Source of the DNA: DASPWW01 sp963803425 | Lineage (GTDB): Bacteria; Actinomycetota; Thermoleophilia; Solirubrobacterales; 70-9 | Reading direction: 5' to 3' | NCBI GenBank assembly: GCA_963803425.1 | Contig: CAWDMA010000001.1 | Location: 1,116,001-1,180,000, forward strand | Length of the DNA stretch: 64,000 nt | Shown here: positions 49,168 through 57,977 of the stretch, piece after piece | How positions within the stretch are numbered: position 1 is the stretch's first letter | How the letters are laid out: the number at the start of each line of letters is the position of its first letter | The notes under the pieces: model-generated | What the model was told of the DNA's origin: nothing | The model's database searches: none | The model's input: only the letters and a program-made list of their open reading frames with translations | Made by a program: the position numbers and the translations under genes

Positions 49168-50163
49168 GTGAGCGCCGCGCCCGTCGCGATCTCCGTTCGC
49201 GGGCTCGCCAAGTCGTTCGGCGAGGTCGAGGCCGTGCGGGGGGTGGACTTCGACGTCGCGGCTGGAGAGGTCTTCGGCTTTCTCGGCCCGAACGGGGCGG
49301 GCAAGTCGACGACGATCAACATGCTCTGCACCCTGGCGACGCCGACGGCGGGGGCCGCCTCGGTCGCCGGACACGACGTGGTTCGCGACCGCGACGACGT
49401 CCGGCGCAACATCGGGCTGGTCTTCCAGGACCCCACCCTCGACTCGTACCTGACGGCCGCGCAGAACCTGAGGCTTCACGCGGAGCTCTACGGCGTCGAC
49501 CGGGCGGCGGTGGCTCCGCGGATCCGACAGGTGCTGGAGATGGTCGCGCTCTGGGATCGACGCGACGCCGAGGTCGGGACGTTCTCGGGCGGGATGCGCC
49601 GACGCCTGGAGATCGCCCGTGGGCTCCTGCACTCGCCGCGTGTTCTCTTTCTCGATGAGCCGACGCTGGGCCTCGACCCGCAGACCCGCAGCTCGATCTG
49701 GCGCTACATCGCCGAGCTTCGCGATCGCGTGAGGATCACGATCTTCATGACCACCCACTACATGGACGAGGCGGAGTTCTGCGATCGAATCGCGATCATG
49801 GATCAGGGCGAGATCGTCGTGCTCGACACCCCCGAGGCGCTGAAGGAGAGCGTCGGTGCCGACCGGATCCGGATCGAGACCGAGGACCATGTCGCTGCGA
49901 TCGCGGCGCTCCGCGAGCGCTTCGGGATCGACGCCCAGATCTCCGAGCATGCGGTCACCTTCGCGGTCCGCGGGGGCGAGGAGTTCGTCCCCCGCCTGTT
50001 CGCCGAGCTCGGCCTGCCGATTCGCGGCATCAGCGTCTCCCGTCCGACGCTCGACGACGTCTTCATGTCGTTCACCGGCACGACGATCCGCGACGCCGAG
50101 GAGAACCGCGGCAAGCAGGCCAACCGGGTGCTGATGCAGGTGATGACGGGAGCCAGGCGGTGA
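49168..50163 (+). CDS. ABC exporter ATP-binding protein, DrrA-like
   Basis: A 331-residue ATPase of the daunorubicin-resistance type: Walker A GFLGPNGAGKSTTINML (about 31-47), signature GTFSGGMRRRLEIARGL, Walker B VLFLDEPTLGLDPQTRSSIW, and the extended DrrA C-terminal domain (LRERFGIDAQISEHAVTFAVRGGEEFVPRLFAELG...RPTLDDVFMSFTG). With the permease that overlaps its stop by four bases it would export a drug or lipid. GTG 49168 follows GGAGG. Confidence 0.88.
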   Translation: MSAAPVAISVRGLAKSFGEVEAVRGVDFDVAAGEVFGFLGPNGAGKSTTINMLCTLATPTAGAASVAGHDVVRDRDDVRRNIGLVFQDPTLDSYLTAAQNLRLHAELYGVDRAAVAPRIRQVLEMVALWDRRDAEVGTFSGGMRRRLEIARGLLHSPRVLFLDEPTLGLDPQTRSSIWRYIAELRDRVRITIFMTTHYMDEAEFCDRIAIMDQGEIVVLDTPEALKESVGADRIRIETEDHVAAIAALRERFGIDAQISEHAVTFAVRGGEEFVPRLFAELGLPIRGISVSRPTLDDVFMSFTGTTIRDAEENRGKQANRVLMQVMTGARR

Positions 50164-51073
50164 GCGCTTCGGTCGACACGGAGCTCGCGGATCGAGCTTT
50201 CGCAGGCGAACGGGAAGCGCCGCCTGAGCCCGCCCGGGTTCAGGTTCCGGAGCGCAGCCTCCGGGGCGAGCTGCGCGCGATCAAGGCAGTGTGGCGACGG
50301 GAGCTGATCCGCTTCCGAAGCGACCGGCTGCGGCTGGATCACTGCGCTGATCCAGCCCCTGCTCTTTCTGTTCGTCCTCGGCTCGGGCCTGCAGCAGCTA
50401 TCCAGCGCCAGCACCCACGGCGTCGACCTGAAGACCTTCATCTACCCCGGCGTTCTCTGCCTCGCCGTGATGTTCACGGCGATGTACTCCGCCGCCTCCG
50501 TGGTCTGGGACCGCGAGTTCGGCTTCCTGCGCGAGATGATGGTGGCGCCCGTCAGGCGCAGCTCGATCGTGATCGGAAAGTGCGCCGGGGGCGCGACCGT
50601 GGCCAGCTTCGAGGGCGTGATCCTGATCGCCCTCGCCTGGGCGGTGCACGTGCCCTACTCGGTGGCTCTGGTTCTCGGCGTCTTCACCCTGCAGCTGCTG
50701 CTCGCGTTCGCGATCACGGCCTTCGGGGTGATGGCCGCGGCCCGGATCAGCCAGATGCAGTCCTTCATGGGGCTGATGCAGATGGTCGTGATGCCGATGT
50801 TCTTCCTCTCCGGCGCTCTCTTTCCCGTCACCAACCTGCCCGGCTGGCTCGCCTTCCTGAACCGGATCGACCCGCTCACCTACGCCGTCGACCCGATGCG
50901 CCAGCTCGTCTTCAGCCAGCTCGAGATCAGCCCGGCCGCTCGCGACGCCGTTGGCCCCGGGCGTCACCTGGTTCGGGTGGGAGGTCCCGCCCCTGCTGTC
51001 CGCGGGGGTGGTTCTCGCTCTCGGGCTGGCGATGCTCGGGATCGCGATCTGGGAGTTCAGCGCTACGGACTAG
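50160..51073 (+). pseudogene. ABC-2 exporter permease, DrrB-like, two frameshifts
   Basis: Begins VSASVDTELADRAFAGE... with RAIKAVWRRELIRFRSDRLR, then at about 50331-50336 shifts frame to WITALIQPLLFLFVLGSGLQQL...VMFTAMYSAASVVWDREFGFLREMMVAPVRRSSIVIGK (the ABC-2 permease signature), and at about 50945-50951 shifts again to PGVTWFGWEVPPLLSAGVV...GIAIWEFSATD with a stop at 51071-51073. Each break fits one extra C. Apart from these the protein is complete with six spans, so it may be intact in the organism. It belongs with the DrrA-like ATPase directly upstream. Confidence 0.75.
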
Positions 51074-51107
51074 CGATATCCGTTCGAACACGGCGCGCCC
51101 ATGCTCC

Positions 51108-51461
51108 CTAGCCCACCTTCACGTTCAGCTTCATCTGGGTGGGGTGGATCGTGCAGTAGATCTTGTAGGTCCCACGCTTCTTGAACCTGTGCGTGAAGTC
51201 GACGCCCTTCTTGCGGGTCGTCGTTGACACGAAGCTCCCGGGTCCCTTCCTGAGGGTGACGTTGTGACGGTTGCTCCCCTTCCAGGCGAACCTGATCTTG
51301 GTCCCCTTGGCGACCGTCTTCTTCTTCGGCTTGAAGAAGTTGTCGCCGAGCTTGACGCGGGGACCCCCGCCGGCGGCGGCCCCCGCGGGAGGGAGCAGCG
51401 CGATCGCGAGCATCGCGACGGCGGCGACCAGGCAGACCTGTTGCACTCGAGAGCGGATCAT
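51108..51461 (-). CDS. Exported cupredoxin (plastocyanin/azurin-like blue copper protein)
   Basis: About 117 residues: signal peptide (CLVAAVAMLAIALLPPAGAAAG) and one cupredoxin domain with the type 1 copper ligands visible as the His in SNRHNVTLRKG and Cys-x-x-His-x-x-x-Met in YCTIHPTQM. The FVSTTTRKKGVDFTHRFKKRGTYKIYC strand pair is typical. It probably carries electrons outside the membrane. ATG 51461 is chosen because the signal peptide then begins MIRSR; ATG 51479 and GTG/ATG 51503 are alternatives. Divergent from the monooxygenase gene. Confidence 0.82.
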   Translation of the reverse strand: MIRSRVQQVCLVAAVAMLAIALLPPAGAAAGGGPRVKLGDNFFKPKKKTVAKGTKIRFAWKGSNRHNVTLRKGPGSFVSTTTRKKGVDFTHRFKKRGTYKIYCTIHPTQMKLNVKVG

Positions 51462-51511
51462 CGGAACCGGGTCGGGCATCCCAGACGGCGCGACCGGCTC
51501 CACTGGCCAGA

Positions 51512-51517
51512 TAGGCT
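51512..51517 (+). promoter_or_regulatory. Leaderless-type -10 element of the flavin monooxygenase gene
   Basis: TAGGCT, six bases before GTG 51524, no ribosome binding site between. Confidence 0.45.
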
Positions 51518-51523
51518 GAAGCC

Positions 51524-52972
51524 GTGTCCTACATGATCAAGGGCGACCCGGGGCCGGCGCGGCCGGAGGGCGCGATCGAGCCGGACCCGTCGCTGCCGCG
51601 AGTGTGCGTGATCGGCGCGGGGTCGTCGGGGATCGCGGCGGCGAAGGCGCTGTACGAGGCGCGGATCCCGTTCGACTGCTTCGAGATGAGCTCGGTGGTC
51701 GGGGGGATGTGGGTGTTCCAGAACCCGAACGGGTTGTCGGGGTGCTACTCGACCCTCGAGATGAACACCTCGGGCCCGCGGATGTCGTACTCGGACTTCC
51801 CGATGCCCTCCTACTTCCGGGACTACCCGATGCACTGGCAGGTGAGCGAGTACTTCGACCGCTACGTCGACCATTTCGGGATCCGCGACACGATCACCTT
51901 CGAGACCAAGGTCGAGCGTGCCGAGCGTCGCGACGACGGCGTGTGGGAGGTGACGATCTCCGGCGCCGGTGCGGACGGAGGCACCGAGACGCGGGAGTAT
52001 GACGCCGTCGTCGTCGCCAACGGCCACCACTGGAACCCGCGGTGGCCGGAGCCGCCCTTCCCCGGGAGCTTCGCCGGAGTCGAGATGCACGCCCACGACT
52101 ACCGGGGCTCGGACGTCTTCAAGGGCCGCCGGGCGCTGGTCGTCGGGGTCGGGAACAGCGGCATGGACATCGCCGTCGCCGCGAGCTACGCGGCCGACGC
52201 CGCGTTGATCTCCTCCCGCCGCGGCGTGCACGTGATCCGGAAGCGGCTGCGGGGGAAGCCGATCGATCAGATGCTGCTCCCGCCGGGGCTTCCGTGGGCC
52301 GTTCGCCAGAAGGGGTTCGAGATGCTCCGCCGGTTCTCGGGAAGCGCCTCCGACCACGGGATGCCGGAGCCCGACCACAAGATCGGGCACGCGCACCCGA
52401 CCGTGTCCGACGAGTTCATCGACAGGCTCTCGGACGGCGCGATCACGCCGAAGCCGAACGTCGCCGAGCTCGAGGGCGACCTGGTCCGTTTCGAGGACGG
52501 CACCACCGAGCGGATCGACCTGATCGTGTACGCCACCGGCTACAAGGTGACCTTCCCGTTCTTCGACGAGCAGTTCATCTCCGCGCCGGGGAACGACCTG
52601 CAGCTGTTCCGTCGCACCTTCCACCCCGATGTCGGCGGCGTCTTCTTCATCGGGCTGGCGCAGCCGCTCGGGGCGCTGATGCCGGTGTCCGAGGCGCAGG
52701 GCGAGTGGGTGGCGCGGTACCTGCGCGGGCGCTACCACCTCCCCGAGCCGAGCGAGGTGGAGGCCGACATACGAGCCGAGCGCGAGGCGCATGCGAAGCG
52801 GTTCTACCGCTCCGATCGGCACACGATGGAGATCGACTTCGACGAGTGGCTGGCCGCTGCCGCGAAGGAGCGCAAGCGGGGCGCCCGCCGCGCTGACCGG
52901 CGCGACCACGCGCTTCCGATCGCCCCTCGGGCGGGTGCCGCTCGGCACGAGGCCGGCGTCGCGTCGGCCTGA
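51524..52972 (+). CDS. Flavin-containing monooxygenase (FMO-like)
   Basis: A 482-residue class B flavoprotein monooxygenase: FAD site RVCVIGAGSSGIAAAKAL (about 26-43), the FMO region FRDYPMHWQVSEYFDRYVDHFG, NADPH site GRRALVVGVGNSGMDIAVAASYAA and the late DLIVYATGYKVTFPF motif (FATGY of the family). It would insert oxygen into a nucleophilic N or S, or perform Baeyer-Villiger oxidation of a ketone; the acetone carboxylase operon elsewhere in the window hints at ketone use but there is no direct link. Leaderless GTG start. Confidence 0.85.
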   Translation: MSYMIKGDPGPARPEGAIEPDPSLPRVCVIGAGSSGIAAAKALYEARIPFDCFEMSSVVGGMWVFQNPNGLSGCYSTLEMNTSGPRMSYSDFPMPSYFRDYPMHWQVSEYFDRYVDHFGIRDTITFETKVERAERRDDGVWEVTISGAGADGGTETREYDAVVVANGHHWNPRWPEPPFPGSFAGVEMHAHDYRGSDVFKGRRALVVGVGNSGMDIAVAASYAADAALISSRRGVHVIRKRLRGKPIDQMLLPPGLPWAVRQKGFEMLRRFSGSASDHGMPEPDHKIGHAHPTVSDEFIDRLSDGAITPKPNVAELEGDLVRFEDGTTERIDLIVYATGYKVTFPFFDEQFISAPGNDLQLFRRTFHPDVGGVFFIGLAQPLGALMPVSEAQGEWVARYLRGRYHLPEPSEVEADIRAEREAHAKRFYRSDRHTMEIDFDEWLAAAAKERKRGARRADRRDHALPIAPRAGAARHEAGVASA

Positions 52973-53042
52973 GCGCGGAAACCGTTCCTTCACGTGGACG
53001 TCACAACGCCGGTGGTTCCGGGCTGCCAAGATTCCCGCCGAA

Positions 53043-54335
53043 GTGAGTGAGCCGTACACCACTGCGGAGCGGCTCCGCGCCGCGCTGCCGCTCGCGGAGG
53101 GGCAGTGGGTCGCGCTGCGCGATGTGTGGTCCGCGTTCTGGGTCACCCGAGCGGTCGCGTGGATCGCGGGCATGGTCGCGGTCGTCGCCGTCGGGGCCGT
53201 CGGGGAGACCGTTCCCCGGCTCGATCCCTACTGGCTGACGATCCCGTTCGACGAGACCTTCTCGAACCTGCTGATCGCTCCCGGGGCTCGGTGGGACTCG
53301 GTGTGGTACCTGGAGATCGCCCAGTACGGGTACGGGTACCTCGACCGCGCCGCGTTCTTCCCGCTGTACCCGGCGCTCGTCTCGCTCGCGGGGCCCGACG
53401 GGTTCGCGGTCCTGTTCGGGATCCTGGTCTCGTGCGCATCCGCGATCGGCGGGATGTACCTGCTGCACCGGTTGGTCGAGCTCGACTACGGGTCCGACAC
53501 CGCCCGCGCCGTGATCCTGATCGTCGCCTGGTTCCCAAGCTCGATAGTGCTCTCGGCGGTGTACTCGGAGGGTCTGTTCCTGCTGCTCTCGGTGGGGGCG
53601 ATATACGCGGCCAGAACCGGCCGATGGGCGGCTGCCGGGCTGGCCGGGGTGATGGCCGCCGCGACGCGCAGCTCCGGTGTGCTGTTGATGGTCCCGCTGC
53701 TGATCATGTACCTGTACGGCCCGCGCGCCGACAGGCCCCGCCACGGGATCACGGACGGATGGCGGCCGCGCCACCGGATCGCGCCAGACGTGTTGTGGAT
53801 TCTCGTGATCCCGGTCGGCGTGATCGCCTACCTCGCCTACCTGTCGGCGGCGACCGGCGAGCCGATGGCCGCGTTCTCGGCCCAGGAGGAGTGGACCCGA
53901 ACCCTGATCCCGCTGTTCGGCGGGCCGATCCTGGGGCTATGGCAGGCGATCGTCGGAGTGATCGAGCTCGTTCCCGGCGTCAGCACCTCGGCGGTGCTCG
54001 CCGACGGGCAGATCCCGGAGCTGGTCGCGGCGCGCAATCTGATCCTGTTCGCCTTCCTGGTTCTCGCCGTGTGGCTCGTCCGCGAGTGCGCTCGGCGGCT
54101 GCCGCCCGCCTACACGGCGTGGGTGATCAGCGGCCTGCTGCTGCCGCTCTCGGTCCCGGCCCTGAACGAGCCGCTGAAGTCGCTGCCGCGGTTCATGCTC
54201 GTCCTCTTCCCGCTGTGGATCGCCCTGGCGCTGTGGTCGCTGGAGCACAACAGGCTGCGCCTGGTGCTGACCTGTTTCGGGGCGCTGCTGGTGCTGTCGA
54301 GCGTGCTCTTCACGACGTGGGTGTACGCGCCTTGA
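53043..54335 (+). CDS. Membrane mannosyltransferase-like protein (PIG-V/GPI mannosyltransferase family)
   Basis: A 430-residue membrane protein with about 10 spans. APGARWDSVWYLEIAQYGYGYLDRAAFFPLYPAL contains the R-W-D and F-x-P-L-Y-P motifs of the PIG-V/GPI-mannosyltransferase-like family, which transfer mannose from polyprenyl-phosphate-mannose to a lipid or protein on the outer face of the membrane. Acceptor unknown. GTG 53043 is the best start (VSEPYTTAERL); no clear ribosome binding site. Confidence 0.8.
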   Translation: MSEPYTTAERLRAALPLAEGQWVALRDVWSAFWVTRAVAWIAGMVAVVAVGAVGETVPRLDPYWLTIPFDETFSNLLIAPGARWDSVWYLEIAQYGYGYLDRAAFFPLYPALVSLAGPDGFAVLFGILVSCASAIGGMYLLHRLVELDYGSDTARAVILIVAWFPSSIVLSAVYSEGLFLLLSVGAIYAARTGRWAAAGLAGVMAAATRSSGVLLMVPLLIMYLYGPRADRPRHGITDGWRPRHRIAPDVLWILVIPVGVIAYLAYLSAATGEPMAAFSAQEEWTRTLIPLFGGPILGLWQAIVGVIELVPGVSTSAVLADGQIPELVAARNLILFAFLVLAVWLVRECARRLPPAYTAWVISGLLLPLSVPALNEPLKSLPRFMLVLFPLWIALALWSLEHNRLRLVLTCFGALLVLSSVLFTTWVYAP

Positions 54336-54340
54336 TCAGT

Positions 54341-54377
54341 CCCGCGGAGTGCTCCGCTTCGCGTCCGCCTCCGCGGG
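54341..54377. terminator. Possible terminator after the mannosyltransferase gene
   Basis: CCCGCGGAG pairs perfectly with CTCCGCGGG across a 19-base loop, five bases after the stop codon. Confidence 0.4.
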
Positions 54378-54416
54378 GGTCCGTGAGGGGCCGCGCTTCG
54401 CGTCCGCCTCCGCGGG
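54356..54416. repeat. Short direct repeat, two identical 22-base copies
   Basis: Positions 54356-54377 and 54395-54416 are identical (GCTTCGCGTCCGCCTC then CGCGGG), 17 bases apart, in the gap between the mannosyltransferase and cNMP-binding genes. Each copy ends in the CTCCGCGGG that can pair with the upstream CCCGCGGAG. Confidence 0.6.
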
Positions 54417-54436
54417 CGCTCTACGGCCCAATCGGA

Positions 54437-54442
54437 TAGGTT
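54437..54442 (+). promoter_or_regulatory. Leaderless-type -10 element of the cNMP-binding protein gene
   Basis: TAGGTT, seven bases before GTG 54450, no ribosome binding site between. Confidence 0.45.
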
Positions 54443-54449
54443 CCTCGGC

Positions 54450-54836
54450 GTGGACGTAAGCCAGCTGAAGACCATCCCGTTGTTCTCCGACGTGCCCGAC
54501 GACGCGCTGAAGCGGGTCGCGACATTCGCCGAGCTGGAGTCGTATCCCGAGGGCGCGGCGGTGGTGAAGGAGGGCGGCTACGCGAACGACTTCTTCGCGA
54601 TCGAGGACGGCACCGCGAAGGTCGAGAAGGACGGCGAGAAGCTCGCCGATCTCGGCCCGGGCGACGTGTTCGGCGAGCAGGCGCTGCTCGAGGGCGAGCA
54701 GCGGTCGGCGAGTGTGATCGCCACCTCGCCGCTGCGCGTGATCAAGATCGCGCACTGGGAGCTCGACAAGATGAAGCGCGACATGCCGGACGCGGTCGCG
54801 GAGCTGAACCGGCAGATCGACGCCCGCAAGGACTAG
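54450..54836 (+). CDS. Cyclic-nucleotide-binding domain protein
   Basis: A 128-residue stand-alone CAP_ED domain: LKTIPLFSDVPDDALKRVATFAELESYPEGAAVVKEGGYANDFFAIEDGTAKVEKDGEKLADLGPGDVFGEQALLEGEQRSASVIA, with the phosphate-binding cassette FGEQALLEGEQRSASV resembling the FGE-x-A...R-x-A consensus, so cyclic nucleotide binding is plausible. There is no DNA-binding domain, so it is a sensor or adaptor rather than a Crp-type regulator. Leaderless GTG start. Confidence 0.82.
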   Translation: MDVSQLKTIPLFSDVPDDALKRVATFAELESYPEGAAVVKEGGYANDFFAIEDGTAKVEKDGEKLADLGPGDVFGEQALLEGEQRSASVIATSPLRVIKIAHWELDKMKRDMPDAVAELNRQIDARKD

Positions 54837-54941
54837 ATCGAAACCCCGCGACGCGCGGACGCGTGAGGTGGGCGTGGCGACGAATGTCGCCGCGACAGGC
54901 TGGTCCGGAGTGATCCACACGTCGCGGGCATGATTAGATCT

Positions 54942-55105
54942 GTCCGATAAGAGGCCGGTGGTCAAGGGAAGTCCGGTGCAAGACCGGCGCGGTCCCGCCA
55001 CTGTGACCGGGTAGACGGGCGTCGCGAGACGCCACTGGGGCAGCCACGGCCGCCCTGGGAAGGCGCGAGGCCCATCCCGGAAGCCAGGAGACCTGTCCCC
55101 GGCCA
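54942..55105 (+). ncRNA. Cobalamin (adenosylcobalamin) riboswitch
   Basis: The conserved core is clear: GGTGGTCAAGGGAAGTCCGG, TGCAAGACCGGCGCGGTCCC, GCCACTGTGACCGGG, and the B12 box AAGCCAGGAGACCTG at about 55081-55095. A -10-like TTAGAT (about 54934) lies just upstream. It would repress the downstream uptake genes when B12 is plentiful and thereby ties the otherwise unannotated DUF4430/ECF genes to B12. Confidence 0.95.
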
Positions 55106-55139
55106 GCCAAGCACAACCCTCGAGGAAGGGGTGGCTCAG

Positions 55140-56115
55140 ATGCCAGTATCCGTCTTGCGGCCCGCCGGGCTCGTGCTCGCGTGCGCCGCGGCCGCAGTCG
55201 TTCTCGCTCTCCCGGCCGTCGCCGGGGCGGCGAAGTACAAGACCGTGGAGGCCGACCTGCGGGTGGTCGGTCCGGAGGCCCAGACGCTCGCCCAGCACAC
55301 TCAGTACACCGCCGCCGGCAGGGTCCCGACCGACCCGGCCGCGACCTGCTTCGGCCAGGGCACGGGCGGCAGCGGCGCCGACGTGAAGCTCCCGGACCCG
55401 ACCGCGCTCGGCCAGGTCGCCGACGCGGCGAAGGTGACGCGCGACCTGAAGCCGGTGTCGGTCACCGATGCGTTCGAGTTCGGGCTGGGCGTGTGCGGGA
55501 TCGGCGGGTTCGAGGCCGGCGGGAGCTCGTCGTGGTACGTGAAGGCGGACCACATCGGCTCCCAGGTCGGCGCCGACCAGGTGATCGTCGGCAAGGGCGA
55601 CCAGATTCTGTGGTACCTGGCGCGGTCGTTCCCGTACCCTGCCGAGCTGGGACTCGACGCGCCGGCGCGAGTCGACCGCAACGGCGCGGTATCGCTGCAG
55701 GTGTCGGAGTACTCGGACACCGGGGCGCGAGTCGCCGGCCGCCGGCGCGACCGTGACCGGCGGGAGCGCGCCCGCGACCACCGACGCGCAGGGGAATGCG
55801 ACGATCCCGGTGGGATCGAGCGACGTCTCCGTGCGAGCCACGCTCGGCGCCGACATCCCGTCGAACGCGGCGGAGGTGTGCGTTGCGGACAGCGCCCGCG
55901 ACTGCTCGCCGCAGCAGCTGGTCGAGGGGACCGGAAAGCGCGACAAGATCAAGGGAACCGCGCTCGCGGACAGAATCAAGTCGCGCAACGCCGACGACCT
56001 CGTCAAGGCGCGAGGCGGCGGCCCCGACACGATCAATTGCGGGAAGGGCAAGCACGACGTCGCCGTCGTCGACTCGAGCGACACGACCCGGGCATGCGAG
56101 AAGGTGAAGACATAG
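55140..56115 (+). pseudogene. Secreted DUF4430 (transcobalamin beta-domain-like) protein with one frameshift
   Basis: Starts at ATG 55140 behind an AAGGGG site (GTG 55131 possible). Signal peptide to about residue 33, then a DUF4430-type domain with SSSWYVKADHIGSQVGADQVIVGKGDQILWYLA, the fold of the C-terminal beta domain of animal B12 carriers. At about 55734-55743 the frame shifts by one base (an apparent extra C) and continues TVTGGSAPATTDAQGNATIPVGSSDVSVRA and a degenerate RTX-like Asp/Gly tail (IKGTALADRIKSRNADDLVKARGGG) to the stop at 56115. Probably a B12-binding surface protein, if the frameshift is an error. First gene after the riboswitch. Confidence 0.75.
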
Positions 56116-56152
56116 CGGCAAGTTCGCAAGCGAACTTGCCGGTGGGGCTGGG

Positions 56153-57100
56153 ATGAGGCTGAGCTGGAGCGTGGCGGCCGCGGCGGCGCTGATCTGCGCC
56201 GTCGCGGCCGCCGGCTGCGCCTTCGGACCGGGCGCCGCCTCGGAGGGCGACGCCACGCTCACCGTCACCCGCGACTACGGCTCCGAGTCGCTGGTCGCGG
56301 CAAAGCAGGCCGACCCGCCCGAGTCGGAGACCGTGATGCGCTTCCTCGACTCGGAGGCGAAGCTCACCACCCGATACGGCGGCGGCTTCGTGCAATCGAT
56401 CGACGGCCTCGCCGGCGCCCAGCGCAGCGGGGGCAAGTACGACTGGTTCTACTACGTGAACGGGATCGAGTCCCCGATCGGCGCCGCCGAGGCGCGCGTG
56501 TACGGCGGCGACCGGGTGTGGTGGGACTACCGCGACTGGAGCAAGGCGATGCGAGTTCCCGCCGTGGTCGGCTCGTGGCCGGAGCCGTTCGTGCACGGCG
56601 CAGAGGGGAAGGCGTTCCCGGTCAGGATCGACTGTCTCGGCGAGGACGACCAGTGCTCGGAGGTCGCGAGTCGGCTCGAGGACGAGGGCGTCGCGGCGAG
56701 CATCTCCACCGCGCGGGCGAAGCTCGGCGACGAGCTGCTCCGGGTGGTGGTCGGCACGTGGGATCAGGTCCGCGAGGATCAGGCGGTCGCCCAGATCGAA
56801 CAGGGTCCGTCGGGGAGCGGCGTGTTCGCAGAGGTCGAGCCGCTGCCGAGCGGCGGCTACCGGTTCGTCGCGCTCGACCCGCAGGGCCGCGAGGTGGCGC
56901 GGCTGGGGTCCGGCGCGGGGATGGTGGCGGCCGTCCGGCTCGGCGAGCAGCAGCCGACGTGGGTCGTTACGGGGACGGACACCGCCGGGGTCGACGCGGC
57001 GATCGGGTTGCTCGACGCCCACTCGCTCCGGGACCGGTACGCGGTGACGGTCGCCCGGAACGGCACGGAGTTGTCGCTTCCGTCGGTCCGGGGCCGCTGA
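56153..57100 (+). CDS. DUF4430-containing lipoprotein, putative B12-binding component
   Basis: A 315-residue lipoprotein: signal peptide ending AVAAAGC (Cys21), then the DUF4430 module with GGFVQSIDGLAG and KYDWFYYVNGIESPIGAAEARVYGGDRVWWDYRDW, typical of the transcobalamin-like C-terminal domain, and a further alpha/beta part (about 140-310; FPVRIDCLGEDDQCSEVASRLEDEG). In this riboswitch operon it is a good candidate for the extracellular B12-catching protein of the transporter. ATG 56153, five bases before the GTG of the T component gene after its stop. Confidence 0.8.
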   Translation: MRLSWSVAAAAALICAVAAAGCAFGPGAASEGDATLTVTRDYGSESLVAAKQADPPESETVMRFLDSEAKLTTRYGGGFVQSIDGLAGAQRSGGKYDWFYYVNGIESPIGAAEARVYGGDRVWWDYRDWSKAMRVPAVVGSWPEPFVHGAEGKAFPVRIDCLGEDDQCSEVASRLEDEGVAASISTARAKLGDELLRVVVGTWDQVREDQAVAQIEQGPSGSGVFAEVEPLPSGGYRFVALDPQGREVARLGSGAGMVAAVRLGEQQPTWVVTGTDTAGVDAAIGLLDAHSLRDRYAVTVARNGTELSLPSVRGR

Positions 57101-57104
57101 CCCG

Positions 57105-57977
57105 GTGCGGAGCGCGCTCGCGTACACGCCCCGGCCCGGCCGCCTCCAGGACTCGTCGGTGCCCGCCGCCGCCGCCTTCCTCGGGGCGATGGCGCTGTCG
57201 GCCTTCGTCTACTCCAGCCCGATCGTGCTCGCCGGAGTCGGCGCGGCGGTCGCGGTCGCGGGGCTTGCGGCCGGCGCCCGGGCGGCGCTCGCGCTCTCGG
57301 TGCGTTGGGGGCTTTGGCTTGCACTCGCGGTGGTGGCCGTGAACGCGCTGGTAGTCGATCGCGGCTCGACGGTGCTCGTCCGCGGGTACGACGTGCCGGT
57401 GCTGGGCCCGCTTGACGTGACGCTCGAGTCGCTCGTCGAGGGCGCGGTGCTCGCAGCGCGGATCGTGATCGTGACGATGGCGTTCGCGGTGTGGTCCGCC
57501 TGCGTCGACCCCGACCGGGTGCTGCGGTTGGTGCGGCCGGTGGCGCGCCGCTCCGCGCTGACTGCGACGCTGGTGACGCGGCTCGTCCCGGTCGCGATAG
57601 GCGACCTGTCGCGGCTACGCGAGGCGGCCGCGCTGCGCGGGCCCGGCGCCGCCCCGGTAGGCCGGGCGGCGCTCGCCCGTCGGCTGGTGGAGGGCTCGCT
57701 CGACCGCGCGGTTGACGTCGCGGCGACCCTGGAGCTGCGCGGTTATGCGCTGCCCGCCGGGGCGCGGGCCTCACCGCACCGATCGCGATTCGACTGGCGC
57801 TTCCTCGCGTCCGGGCTCGCGATCGCGGCGCTCGCCCTCGGCGCGAGGCTGGGCGGTGCGGGCGGGTTCGACCCCTACCCCGAGGTGGCGGTCGATGTCG
57901 ACCCGCCGACGGTCGCGGTCGCGGTCGCGCTCCCGCTGCTCGCCGCGTTCCCCTTCGCGGGGGCCCGGCATGGCTGA
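57105..57977 (+). CDS. ECF transporter T component (CbiQ/EcfT family)
   Basis: A 290-residue membrane protein with about six spans and the coupling-helix motifs of EcfT: LTATLVTRLVPVAIGDLSRLREAAALRGPG and later VDVAATLELRGYALP (the two A-R-G-like motifs that contact the ATPases). It is the scaffold of an energy-coupling-factor vitamin importer. GTG 57105; its end overlaps the ATPase gene by eight bases. Confidence 0.88.
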   Translation: MRSALAYTPRPGRLQDSSVPAAAAFLGAMALSAFVYSSPIVLAGVGAAVAVAGLAAGARAALALSVRWGLWLALAVVAVNALVVDRGSTVLVRGYDVPVLGPLDVTLESLVEGAVLAARIVIVTMAFAVWSACVDPDRVLRLVRPVARRSALTATLVTRLVPVAIGDLSRLREAAALRGPGAAPVGRAALARRLVEGSLDRAVDVAATLELRGYALPAGARASPHRSRFDWRFLASGLAIAALALGARLGGAGGFDPYPEVAVDVDPPTVAVAVALPLLAAFPFAGARHG

